A program made the translations under genes and the position numbers. A stretch of DNA of 60,999 nt, from assembly GCA_016218765.1 (NCBI GenBank), contig JACRCZ010000077.1, positions 1 to 60,999 on the forward strand. The letters are read 5' to 3'. Origin of the DNA: Deltaproteobacteria bacterium (lineage in GTDB: Bacteria; Myxococcota_A; Polyangia; DRWM01; JAAZOP01). Of this stretch, positions 40,599 to 48,019 are shown in pieces; the stretch's first letter is position 1, and the number at the start of each line of letters is the position of its first letter. The notes beneath the pieces are model-generated. The model saw only the letters and a list, made by a program, of their open reading frames with translations, made no database searches and was not told where the DNA came from.

Positions 40599-41885
40599 TC
40601 AGGTCCCCGCCGCCGTCACCGGCGGCACCGCCTCGGCCTCGGATCCCCCAGCCCGCGGCTCGGGCGCCGGATCCGCGTCGACGTGGAACCGCCCCAACGC
40701 AATCGGCACCGCGACCTTCAACATCAACGTGAACACCAGGAACCCGATCGCGAAAATCCCGGCCGCCACCCGGATCTCCGTCCACGTCGGCGAGTACGAG
40801 TAGATCTCTCCCAGCGTGTCCGGCGTCAGCCCGGGAAGGATGAGCCCCATCCCCTTCTCGATGTACACGCCGAGATACGTCGCGGCGGCACCGAGGTTGA
40901 GCGTCACGAAGTTGCGGCGCGTGCGGGGGATGATGAACAGCACGAACGCCGCGACGTTCAGCACCACCGCCGCCCAGGCGTACGGCTGCAACGCATGATG
41001 CCCGCCCACCCCCTCGTAGAGATACCGCGTGTGCAGCAGATGATGCGTGTCCGAATAGTACTCCTTGAAGATCTCCGCCCCGTGCAGGAACAGGTTCAGG
41101 AACATCGCGTACGCCATCAGCTCCGCGATCTTCCAGATCGCCTCGTCCCGGATGCGGAACGAAGTGAAACGCCGCAGAAGCTGCAGCACGAAGAGCAGGA
41201 TCGCCGGACCCGAGCAGAACGCCGAGGCCAGGAACTGCGGCGCCAGGATCGATGCGTTCCAGTACGGCCGCGCCGCCAGCCCGTTGTACAGGAACGCCGT
41301 CACCGTGTGGATGCTCACCGCCATCGGAATCGACAGCAGCACCAGCGTCCACACCAGCCTGTGGTTGTAGTCCCGGCGCGCAAACCCGCAGTACACCAGG
41401 TGCGTCACCACGATGAAGTTGACGACAAAATACAGGTTCAGCACCAGCACGTCCCACGCCAGCAGCGACGACGGGAAGTTCAGGATGCCGAACGGCGGCA
41501 GGAGATGCCAGAAACGATCGGGCCGGCCGATGTCGACGAACACGAAGAGCAGGCACATCACGATCGCGCTCACCGCCAGCAGCTCGCCGAAAATCGCGAT
41601 CTCCCGGATCGGTCCCCACTTGTAGATGTACGCGGGGATCACCAGCACCACCGCCGCCGCCGCGACCCCGACCAGGAACGTGAAGTTCCCGATGTAGAAC
41701 CCCCACGACACCGGGTCCCGCATCGCCGTGACCGACAACCCGGCGTCGAGCTGGTCCGCGTAGGCCAACACCCCCGACGCCACCAGCAAGAGCAGGAAGG
41801 CGAGCCAGCCCCAGTACAACGCGTTGCCCCGCGTCACCACGCGCGCACTCCCCACGAAGAACCTGGCGAACAGCCGGAAGCGCAT
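40599..41885 (-). CDS. NrfD/DsrP-like integral membrane subunit
   Basis: A 428-residue polytopic inner-membrane protein with about ten helices (LYWGWLAFLLLLVASGVLAY, FTFLVGVAAAAVVLVIPAYI, ELLAVSAIVMCLLFVFVDIG, LILPGLTPDTLGEIYSYSPT and others). The IGNFTFLVGVAAAAV segment and the overall layout fit the NrfD/PsrC superfamily, closest in flavour to DsrP and Hme-type quinol-interacting subunits. It should exchange electrons between the quinone pool and the Tat-exported Fe-S protein encoded 7 bp upstream. Last gene of its operon. Confidence 0.88.
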   Translation of the reverse strand: MRFRLFARFFVGSARVVTRGNALYWGWLAFLLLLVASGVLAYADQLDAGLSVTAMRDPVSWGFYIGNFTFLVGVAAAAVVLVIPAYIYKWGPIREIAIFGELLAVSAIVMCLLFVFVDIGRPDRFWHLLPPFGILNFPSSLLAWDVLVLNLYFVVNFIVVTHLVYCGFARRDYNHRLVWTLVLLSIPMAVSIHTVTAFLYNGLAARPYWNASILAPQFLASAFCSGPAILLFVLQLLRRFTSFRIRDEAIWKIAELMAYAMFLNLFLHGAEIFKEYYSDTHHLLHTRYLYEGVGGHHALQPYAWAAVVLNVAAFVLFIIPRTRRNFVTLNLGAAATYLGVYIEKGMGLILPGLTPDTLGEIYSYSPTWTEIRVAAGIFAIGFLVFTLMLKVAVPIALGRFHVDADPAPEPRAGGSEAEAVPPVTAAGT

Positions 41886-41892
41886 GCCCCCC

Positions 41893-42771
41893 TCACGTCC
41901 CGTAGAAGTAGAAGAACTTCGGCATCGTGTTCAGCTCCTCCTTCAGGATCAACACACGCTTGTGCTCGATGACGTATCGCACCTCACTGCCCGGATCGAG
42001 CAGGTTGCCGAACTTCCGCGCCCCCACCGGACACGCCTCCACGCACGCCGGATACCGCCCCTGCCGCGTCCGCTGGATGCAGAACGTGCACTTCTCCACC
42101 ACCCCCATCGGCCGCGGACGGTTGCCCAGGTAGTGCAGCGCGGGGTTCAGCTCCGCCGCTCGCAAGCCCGGCTCCGACCAGTTGAAGTGCCGCGCCCCGT
42201 ACGGACACGCCGCCATGCAGTAGCGACAGCCGATGCACCAGTCGTAGTCCACCACCACGATGCCGTCCGGCTCCTGCCACGTCGCACGCACCGGACACAC
42301 CTTCGTGCACGGCGCGTTGTCGCACTGCTGGCACTGCACCGGGACGTAGAACCGGCCGTCCTCCGGCACCGCCGGCGGATTGTAGTAGGCGTCGGCATGC
42401 ACCAGATCGATGCCCCGCCGCTTGTCCATCGCGAGCACCTTGATCCAGTGGATCTGCGGCTCGCGCGACTGGTTGTTCTCCTCGACACACGCATACACGC
42501 ACCGCCGGCAGCCGATGCACCGTGAAAGGTCCAGCGCGTAGCCAAACACCACCCCCGGCTGCGCCTCCTGCGCCGACAGCGTGACCTCCCTCCCGAACCG
42601 CGCCCGCGTCTCCGCCTCCAGCCGCGCCAGCCGCCGTCGCGCCTCGTCCCGCGGCAGGTCCCGCAGCCTCTCCCCGACGCACGACGGCAACAGCCCCGCC
42701 GCCACACCCCCCGCCGCCGCGCCGGCCACCTGCCGCAGGAAGGAACGACGATCGGTCGGATCCCCGCACAT
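41893..42771 (-). CDS. Tat-exported Fe-S protein (DsrO/NrfC/HybA-type)
   Basis: A 292-residue protein with Tat signal DRRSFLRQVAGAAAGGVAAG followed by LLPSC, so possibly lipidated. Cys groups: CIGCRRCVYACVEEN, CQQCDNAPCTKVCPVRAT, CIGCRYCMAACPYGAR and CTFCIQRTRQGRYPACVEACPVGA, giving up to four [4Fe-4S] clusters. Typical partner of an NrfD-type membrane subunit, on the periplasmic side. 5 bp after the tetraheme gene. Confidence 0.9.
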   Translation of the reverse strand: MCGDPTDRRSFLRQVAGAAAGGVAAGLLPSCVGERLRDLPRDEARRRLARLEAETRARFGREVTLSAQEAQPGVVFGYALDLSRCIGCRRCVYACVEENNQSREPQIHWIKVLAMDKRRGIDLVHADAYYNPPAVPEDGRFYVPVQCQQCDNAPCTKVCPVRATWQEPDGIVVVDYDWCIGCRYCMAACPYGARHFNWSEPGLRAAELNPALHYLGNRPRPMGVVEKCTFCIQRTRQGRYPACVEACPVGARKFGNLLDPGSEVRYVIEHKRVLILKEELNTMPKFFYFYGT

Positions 42772-42776
42772 GGAAC

Positions 42777-43349
42777 TCACCGCCTCCCGGGCCGCACCGG
42801 CGGCGGCATCGGAATCACCGGCTCCCGCCCGGGCGGCCCCTCCCCACGGAACCCGGGATGGAACCCCGGCCGGTGCGGATTGTGGCAGTGCGCGCACAGG
42901 AGGTACGTCTTGTGCCCGCTCCATTCCCCGGAACGCCGGCCGTGTACCCCCGCCCGCCAGTCGCGATACTTGTCGCCGTGACACTGCCCGCACAGCCGGA
43001 ACGACTCCTCGAACGCCACCCGCTCCCCGCTCGCCAGCCGCAACTTGTCCCGGTCGTCCGGGTCGTGGCAGTCCAGGCACCACCGGTGCCCCTCGTCGTG
43101 CGCCAGCACGATCTCCCGGTGGAACGTCAGCTCGCGACGCTTCGTGTTCGCCGGGGCCCGCGAGTGACACTGCGAACAGGGGAAGATCCCCTCCGAAAAC
43201 GGCGGCGGCGGAACTTCCGTCCGCTCCGTCGCCGGCGGCATCGCCGCCAGCGTCGGATCCGGGTCCGCCGGACCCTCCGGCGAATGCCAGGGCGGGGTCT
43301 CCCCCGCGGTCGAGCACGACACGAGCGCCAGCACGGCGAGAAGGCGCAT
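42777..43349 (-). CDS. tetraheme cytochrome c lipoprotein
   Basis: A 190-residue exported cytochrome with a short lipoprotein signal (MRLLAVLALVSC). Four haem c motifs: CSQCH (~57), CLDCH (~91), CGQCH (~119) and CAHCH (~151), with extra His residues for axial ligation (TFHREIVLAHDEGH, GVHGRR, GHKTY). It belongs to the NrfD complex operon and would pass electrons from or to the Fe-S subunit. Related roles are played by DsrJ-type or NrfB-type cytochromes, but it is not a clear member of either. Confidence 0.85.
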   Translation of the reverse strand: MRLLAVLALVSCSTAGETPPWHSPEGPADPDPTLAAMPPATERTEVPPPPFSEGIFPCSQCHSRAPANTKRRELTFHREIVLAHDEGHRWCLDCHDPDDRDKLRLASGERVAFEESFRLCGQCHGDKYRDWRAGVHGRRSGEWSGHKTYLLCAHCHNPHRPGFHPGFRGEGPPGREPVIPMPPPVRPGRR

Positions 43350-43353
43350 GGCG

Positions 43354-43839
43354 TCAACCCAACCGCGTGTCCAGCGTCCGCTGCAGCTCCCGCAGCCACA
43401 TGGCCTGGGTCTGCTGGGCGCGGTGACCGAGCAACTCGACGAGGTTCAGCAGGACGACGACGCCGGCGGCCGGGTCAAGCACGATCTGCGCCCGAAGCTC
43501 GACGCCAAGGAAGGACGACAGCTCGCTGTCCTCCAGCGCGTGCGCCGAAAGCGTGTAGCGGTGCGGCGGCGCCAGCGCCGACCAGCCCACCAAGCTCCCA
43601 GGCCCCTTCTCGTCGACCAGCGCGTCCTGCGAGGTGCCCTGGACGTCGATCGGCATCGTGAAGGCGATGCGGCCCGAACGGACGACATACAGCGTCAGCG
43701 CGTCGTCGCCCATCCGGAACAGGCTCGACCCGCGCGTCAGGCGGACCGGACGTCCCAGCGGCCGGAACGGAGCGATCTGCGAAGCGCTCAGGCCCCGGAA
43801 CAGCTCGATCCCGGCGCCCGACGACTCGGCGGCCGCCAC
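43354..43839 (-). CDS. cyclic-nucleotide-binding-domain protein without HTH
   Basis: A 161-residue protein that is a single Crp-type sensory domain: LFRGLSASQIAPFRPLGRPV, GSSLFRMGDDALTLYVVRSG, GPGSLVGWSALAPPHRYTLS, ALEDSELSSFLGVELRAQI. The usual C-terminal winged helix is missing; the C-terminus is a helix (LNLVELLGHRAQQTQAMWLR), perhaps for dimerisation. It cannot regulate transcription alone, so it may gate or assemble the neighbouring redox complex. GTG 43839 sits next to the preceding stop. Confidence 0.75.
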   Translation of the reverse strand: MAAAESSGAGIELFRGLSASQIAPFRPLGRPVRLTRGSSLFRMGDDALTLYVVRSGRIAFTMPIDVQGTSQDALVDEKGPGSLVGWSALAPPHRYTLSAHALEDSELSSFLGVELRAQIVLDPAAGVVVLLNLVELLGHRAQQTQAMWLRELQRTLDTRLG

Positions 43840-43840
43840 G

Positions 43841-44155
43841 TCAGTTCACCAGCGGCGAAGCCGACCGCCGCCGCAGGTTCTCCGCCGACGGCAAACGCAG
43901 GAAACCCTCGACCGCCACCTGCTCCGCTCGCACGTGCCGCTCGAGCCGCCGCAGGGCCGCGTCGGCCGCAATCGGCTCGCGCTCCACGATCACTTCCGGC
44001 TCGCCACCGCGCCCGAAGAACCGGGACGGAACCGTGTCGGACGGGACATCCGCGGCCTGAGCACGCTGCGGCTCGCGCTCCGGCGCCAGCCCGACGAACA
44101 CCGCGAACCCCCCCATCACCACGATCGCTCCCACCAACGCAACGATTTCGATCAT
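43841..44155 (-). CDS. small single-helix membrane protein, first gene of the NrfD operon
   Basis: A 104-residue protein: one N-terminal helix (MIEIVALVGAIVVMGGFAVF), then a hydrophilic, charged tail (LRRLERHVRAEQVAVEGFLR). No family recognised. GGGGAGACC precedes ATG 44155. It is the first gene after the sigma54-like promoter, and may help anchor or assemble the complex (inference). Confidence 0.6.
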   Translation of the reverse strand: MIEIVALVGAIVVMGGFAVFVGLAPEREPQRAQAADVPSDTVPSRFFGRGGEPEVIVEREPIAADAALRRLERHVRAEQVAVEGFLRLPSAENLRRRSASPLVN

Positions 44156-44205
44156 CTGGTCTCCCCTTTCCTCCAGGGCACCGCAGCGCCCGCGCCGACG
44201 ACCGT

Positions 44206-44221
44206 TGCGGCGACCATGCCA
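44206..44221 (-). promoter_or_regulatory. sigma54-like promoter of the NrfD complex operon
   Basis: Minus strand TGGCATGGTCGCCGCA: same TGGCATG -24 half as at 36385-36400, and GC at -12 in the correct frame. It ends about 50 bp before ATG 44155. Confidence 0.5.
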
Positions 44222-44318
44222 GACGACATGGCGCGCCGAGCCCCGTGCAGCATCGCTGCCGAATTCGGGGATTCGGCGCGGCGGGAAGGTCCCGGAACAG
44301 AGCCCTGCGACTGCCGGA

Positions 44319-44339
44319 TTGTCAGGTCCCGACTGACAA
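44319..44339. promoter_or_regulatory. perfect inverted repeat, candidate enhancer site
   Basis: TTGTCAG-gtcccga-CTGACAA: 7-bp arms, 7-nt spacer, about 100 bp upstream of the sigma54-like promoter, where NtrC-type activators bind. The NtrC-type regulator encoded at 46334-47686 is the likely ligand. Confidence 0.5.
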
Positions 44340-44466
44340 GGTGGCGGATCGACGGTTGACAACGCTTCGCGAAAGCGCGGACATTCAGCGTGCCGGACGG
44401 TGCGGTCCCGGACTTGCATGGACGCCGTCCGGGGAGGGCCGGAACGATCGGAGCGGGGTAGGTCGA

Positions 44467-46329
44467 GTGAGAACCGCTCGCCGACAGGGTTGGAGCATGA
44501 CGGCGGGCCTCGCGTTCGGCGTGACCGCCGTCGTCCTGGCCGTCATCGGCCTCGGCGCCTACCTCTTCTTCATCCATCACCGCGACCGCCTGGTGGACGC
44601 CGCGCGCGCGACGGCAAGGCTCCAAAGCGACCTGATCCGCGCCGCACTCGAACACCAGATGATGGAGAACGACCGCACCCTCATCCGACAAATGCTCCAG
44701 ACCTTCGCCCGGGACCCGGCCATCCGCCAGGTGCTCGTCCTCGACCGCACCGGCCGGCCCCAGCACGCCAGCAGACCCGTCCCCCCGGGAACGCGCTTCG
44801 CCCTCGATGAGCCGACGTGCCGCATCTGCCACGCACACCAGCCCGTGCGCCGCGACAGCGCCGTCATCGAGACCGAAGGCGGCTCCGTCCTCCGCTCCGT
44901 CCTGCCCATCGAGAACCGACCCGCCTGCCACGCCTGCCACGACCCCCGCAACCGCATCAACGGCGTCCTCATCGTCGACATGGCTACAGGCGCCAGCACC
45001 AACGAGCTCGCCGGCGACCTGCGCTGGATGACCATCGGCGGCGGCCTCCTCGCACTCTGCCTCCTCGCCGCCATCGCCGTCGTCATGCGCATCGTCGTCC
45101 ACCGCCGCCTCAACCGCTTCGAGGAAACCGCGCGCGCCATCGCCCTGGGCGACCTCCGCCGCCGCGTCCCCGTCGCAGGAAACGACACCCTCTCCTGGCT
45201 CGGCCGCGAGTTCAACGACATGGCCGACACCGCCGAACGCCTCCTCGACGACCTGCGCGGCCAGCAGCAACGCCTCGAAACCGTCATCAACAGCGTCGAC
45301 GACGGCATCGTCGTCCTCGACCGCAACCTCCGCGTCGTCGCCGCCAACGACGCGTTCCTCCAGCGCGCCGGCAAGGAACGCGCCGCCGTCGTCGGCAAGC
45401 CCTGCCGCGACGTCGCAGCCACGCTCTGCGCCTCCGCAGACTGCCCGGGCCTCTCGTGCTTCGAATCCGCCGAACGCTTCACCTCCATCATCGCCCGCAC
45501 CGGTCCCGACGGCCGCACCCGCCACGAGGAAGTCCGCTCCTCCCCCGTCCGCGGCGCCGGCGGCGAAGTCGCCTTCGCCGTCGAGGTCTGGCGCGACATC
45601 ACCGGCCGGCGCGCCGAAGAGGCTCGCATGGCCGAAGCCCACCGCCTCGCCTCCCTCGGCATGCTCGCCTCAGGCTTCTCCCACGAGCTCAATACCCCGC
45701 TCGCCTCCGTGCTCACCTGCGTCGAGGGAATCCTCCGCACCGTGGAAGGCAAGGAGGCCGCCGCCGCACCCGGAGCATCCGACGTCGCCGAATCGGCCCG
45801 CATCGCCCGCGAACAGCTCCTGCGCTGCCGCGCCGTCACCCAGCACTTCCTCCGCATGTCCCGCGGCCAGAACTCCACCACCGACATCCTCGAGCTCGGA
45901 CCCCTCGTCGCCGCCGTCGTCCGCCTCGTCGAACCCACCGCTCGCGAGCTCGGCGTCACCGTCCTCGTCGAGCCGACGGCCGGGCCCGTCTCGGTCCGCG
46001 CCGGCGACGCCCAGCTCCAACAGGTCCTCCTCAACCTCATCCTCAACGGCATGCAGGCCTTCCCCCGCGGCGGCACCGTCCGCGTCTCGGTGTCCAACCA
46101 CGACCGCGTCCACATCCGCGTCCAGGACGACGGCCGCGGCATCGCCCCCGAACACCTCACGCGCATCTTCGAGCCCTTCTTCAGCCTCCGCCCGGGCGGC
46201 ACAGGCCTCGGACTCTTCCTCTCCCAGAACCTCGTGCGCGGATGGGGCGGGGAAATCTCGGTCGCGAGCGAGCCCGGGAAGGGGACCACCTTCGAGGTCG
46301 CCTTCCCGGCCGCCGCCTCGAAAGGATGA
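44467..46329 (+). CDS. sensor histidine kinase with a c-type haem periplasmic domain
   Basis: A 620-residue kinase. Helix 1 is GLAFGVTAVVLAVIGLGAYL (~12-33). The periplasmic domain (~36-190) contains two covalent-haem motifs, CRICH at 118-122 and CHACH at 154-158. Helix 2 (IGGGLLALCLLAAIAVVMRI) and HAMP follow, then a PAS domain (~280-385) with four spaced cysteines (PCRDVAATLCASADCPGLSC), HisKA with GFSHELNTPLASV, and an HATPase with LNLILNGMQAFPRGG, DDGRGI and GGTGLGLFL. GTG 44467 has GGGGTAGGT in front; an ATG at 44497 is a weaker choice. The haems suggest sensing of redox state or a gas. Partner: the regulator 4 bp downstream. Confidence 0.88.
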   Translation: MRTARRQGWSMTAGLAFGVTAVVLAVIGLGAYLFFIHHRDRLVDAARATARLQSDLIRAALEHQMMENDRTLIRQMLQTFARDPAIRQVLVLDRTGRPQHASRPVPPGTRFALDEPTCRICHAHQPVRRDSAVIETEGGSVLRSVLPIENRPACHACHDPRNRINGVLIVDMATGASTNELAGDLRWMTIGGGLLALCLLAAIAVVMRIVVHRRLNRFEETARAIALGDLRRRVPVAGNDTLSWLGREFNDMADTAERLLDDLRGQQQRLETVINSVDDGIVVLDRNLRVVAANDAFLQRAGKERAAVVGKPCRDVAATLCASADCPGLSCFESAERFTSIIARTGPDGRTRHEEVRSSPVRGAGGEVAFAVEVWRDITGRRAEEARMAEAHRLASLGMLASGFSHELNTPLASVLTCVEGILRTVEGKEAAAAPGASDVAESARIAREQLLRCRAVTQHFLRMSRGQNSTTDILELGPLVAAVVRLVEPTARELGVTVLVEPTAGPVSVRAGDAQLQQVLLNLILNGMQAFPRGGTVRVSVSNHDRVHIRVQDDGRGIAPEHLTRIFEPFFSLRPGGTGLGLFLSQNLVRGWGGEISVASEPGKGTTFEVAFPAAASKG

Positions 46330-46333
46330 ATCC

Positions 46334-47686
46334 ATGCCCACCCGCCCCAGCCTGCTCCTCGTCGATGACGACGACACGTTCCGCACCGTGCTCGCGGGCG
46401 AGCTCGCCCGCAGGGGCTTCGAAACGGCGACGGTGCCAAGCGCCGCGGAGGCGCTCGCCGCGCTGGGACGCTCCACCGCCGACGTCATGCTCCTCGACCT
46501 GCGCCTCCCCGACGGCCACGGCCTGGACGTCCTGCGCGCCGCTCGCGAACGACGCCCCGGCATGGAGGTCATCGTCCTCACAGGACACGGCACCATCGAC
46601 ACCGCCATCGAGGCCATCCGCCTCGGCGCCTTCGACTACGTCGCCAAACCGTGCCCCCTCGATGAGCTCGAAGTCCGCGTCGGAAAGGCCCTCGAACGCC
46701 GCTCCCTCCTCCGCCGCAACACCATCCTCGAGGACGCCCTCACGCCGTCCGATCCCGCCGCCGAGTTCGTCGGCGACAGCCCGGCCCACCGCGAGACCCT
46801 GGCCCTCGTCGAACGCGTCGCACCCACCGACTCCACCGTCCTCGTCCTGGGGGAAACCGGCACCGGCAAGGAAGTCGTCGCCAAGCTGATCCACGCCCGC
46901 AGCGGCCGCCGCGACCGCCCCTTCGTCATCGTCGATTGCGCCGGACTCCACGAGGAGCTCCTCCAAAGCGAGCTGTTCGGCCACGAGAAAGGCGCCTTCA
47001 CCGGCGCCGTGCGCCGCAAACATGGCCTGTTCGAAGTCGCCGACGGCGGCACGATCTTCCTCGACGAAGTCGGCGAAATGAGCCTCGCCACCCAGGCCAA
47101 GCTGCTCCGCGTCCTCGAATCCTCGTCCTTCCGCCGCGTCGGCGGAACCGAGGAAATCCGCGTCGATGTCCGCACCCTCGCCGCCACCAACCGCGACCTC
47201 GAGGTCTCCGTACGCCAGAAGATGTTCCGCGAGGACCTCTACTGGCGACTGTCCACCATCCGCGTCCGCCTCGCGGCCCTCCGCGAACGTCCCGGCGACG
47301 TCGCCGCCCTCGCCGAACACTTCCTCCGCCGCGGCGAACAGCGCTTCGGCCGCAAGCTCCACCTCTCCCCGGAGGCACACCGCGCCCTCGAACGCCACCC
47401 CTGGCCCGGAAACGTCCGCGAGCTGGCCCACACCATCGATCACGCCATCATCGTCGCCGACGGCCCCACCATCGAATCCCGCCACCTCCCCCCCGCCGTG
47501 CGCGACGGCGGCTGCCCCGAGCTCAATGCCGCCGGTTGGCCCATGGTCCCCCTCGCACGCCTCGAGCGCATGCACATCGAACGCATCCTGGCCTCCGCCG
47601 GCGGCCACCGCGGCCGCGCCGCCGAACTCCTCGGCATCAGCGAACGCAACCTCTACCGCAAGCTCCGGGAGTACGAGGCGGAGTGA
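46334..47686 (+). CDS. NtrC-family sigma54-dependent response regulator (haem-sensor partner)
   Basis: A 450-residue activator. Receiver: LLVDDDDTFRT, phospho-Asp in VMLLDLRLPDGHGL, VLTGHG, YVAKPC. AAA+ domain: Walker [22 protein letters not shown] with intact sigma54-contact loop, Walker B GGTIFLDEVGEM, sensor region [27 protein letters not shown]. Fis-type HTH at the C-terminus: GGHRGRAAELLGISERNLYR. It is co-transcribed with the haem-domain kinase and divergent from the NrfD operon, whose promoter region carries the signals it would need. Confidence 0.93.
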   Translation: MPTRPSLLLVDDDDTFRTVLAGELARRGFETATVPSAAEALAALGRSTADVMLLDLRLPDGHGLDVLRAARERRPGMEVIVLTGHGTIDTAIEAIRLGAFDYVAKPCPLDELEVRVGKALERRSLLRRNTILEDALTPSDPAAEFVGDSPAHRETLALVERVAPTDSTVLVLGETGTGKEVVAKLIHARSGRRDRPFVIVDCAGLHEELLQSELFGHEKGAFTGAVRRKHGLFEVADGGTIFLDEVGEMSLATQAKLLRVLESSSFRRVGGTEEIRVDVRTLAATNRDLEVSVRQKMFREDLYWRLSTIRVRLAALRERPGDVAALAEHFLRRGEQRFGRKLHLSPEAHRALERHPWPGNVRELAHTIDHAIIVADGPTIESRHLPPAVRDGGCPELNAAGWPMVPLARLERMHIERILASAGGHRGRAAELLGISERNLYRKLREYEAE

Positions 47687-47700
47687 GCCGGATGAGAGGA

Positions 47701-47949
47701 AATGTAAGTTCCAAGACACGCAATCGAAAACCGACAACGGGCGGGCCCGGCAGCAACGCGAGACTGGAAACGGGCAACGGACCCCGTTCGATCCTCACCA
47801 CCCGTCCTCGACCCTGATCGGCCGCGCTCGCGCGGCCTCCATCTTTCATCTTCGGTTGCCCGTCCGGCGTTGCGTCCTGCCTGCCCCGAGCGAAATCGAA
47901 GGGCCGCTCCCGTTTCCGGTTTTCGATTGCATGTTTCAGCATTTACATT
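47701..47949. repeat. long imperfect inverted repeat
   Basis: The left arm 47701-47741 (aatgtaag, ..., caatcgaaaaccgacaacggg) is mirrored by the right arm 47909-47949 (cccgtttccggttttcgattg, ..., tttacatt), 41 bp each with several mismatches, enclosing about 167 bp. Inside are a hairpin (47820-47837) and a degenerate cctgagc/tcgaaggg element (about 47885-47903). No ORF is seen in the element. Confidence 0.7.
47820..47846 (+). terminator. GC hairpin followed by a short T run
   Basis: GGCCGCG-CTCG-CGCGGCC, then tccatcttt. The stem is strong but the T tract is short. It may end the kinase-regulator transcript. Confidence 0.35.
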
Positions 47950-48019
47950 GCCCCGCCCCCCCGCTTGCGTCCACCCCCCGCGGGTGCCACACTTGCCGTA
48001 CGCGACGGTCCGTAGAACG

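Larger units (their letters stand above)
44156..44466. other. divergent regulatory region, NrfD operon / haem-sensor kinase
   Basis: About 311 bp between oppositely directed operons, holding a sigma54-like promoter for the left operon and a perfect inverted repeat. A TTGACA (about 44355-44360) could be the -35 of the right-hand kinase gene, but its -10 is weak. Confidence 0.55.
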
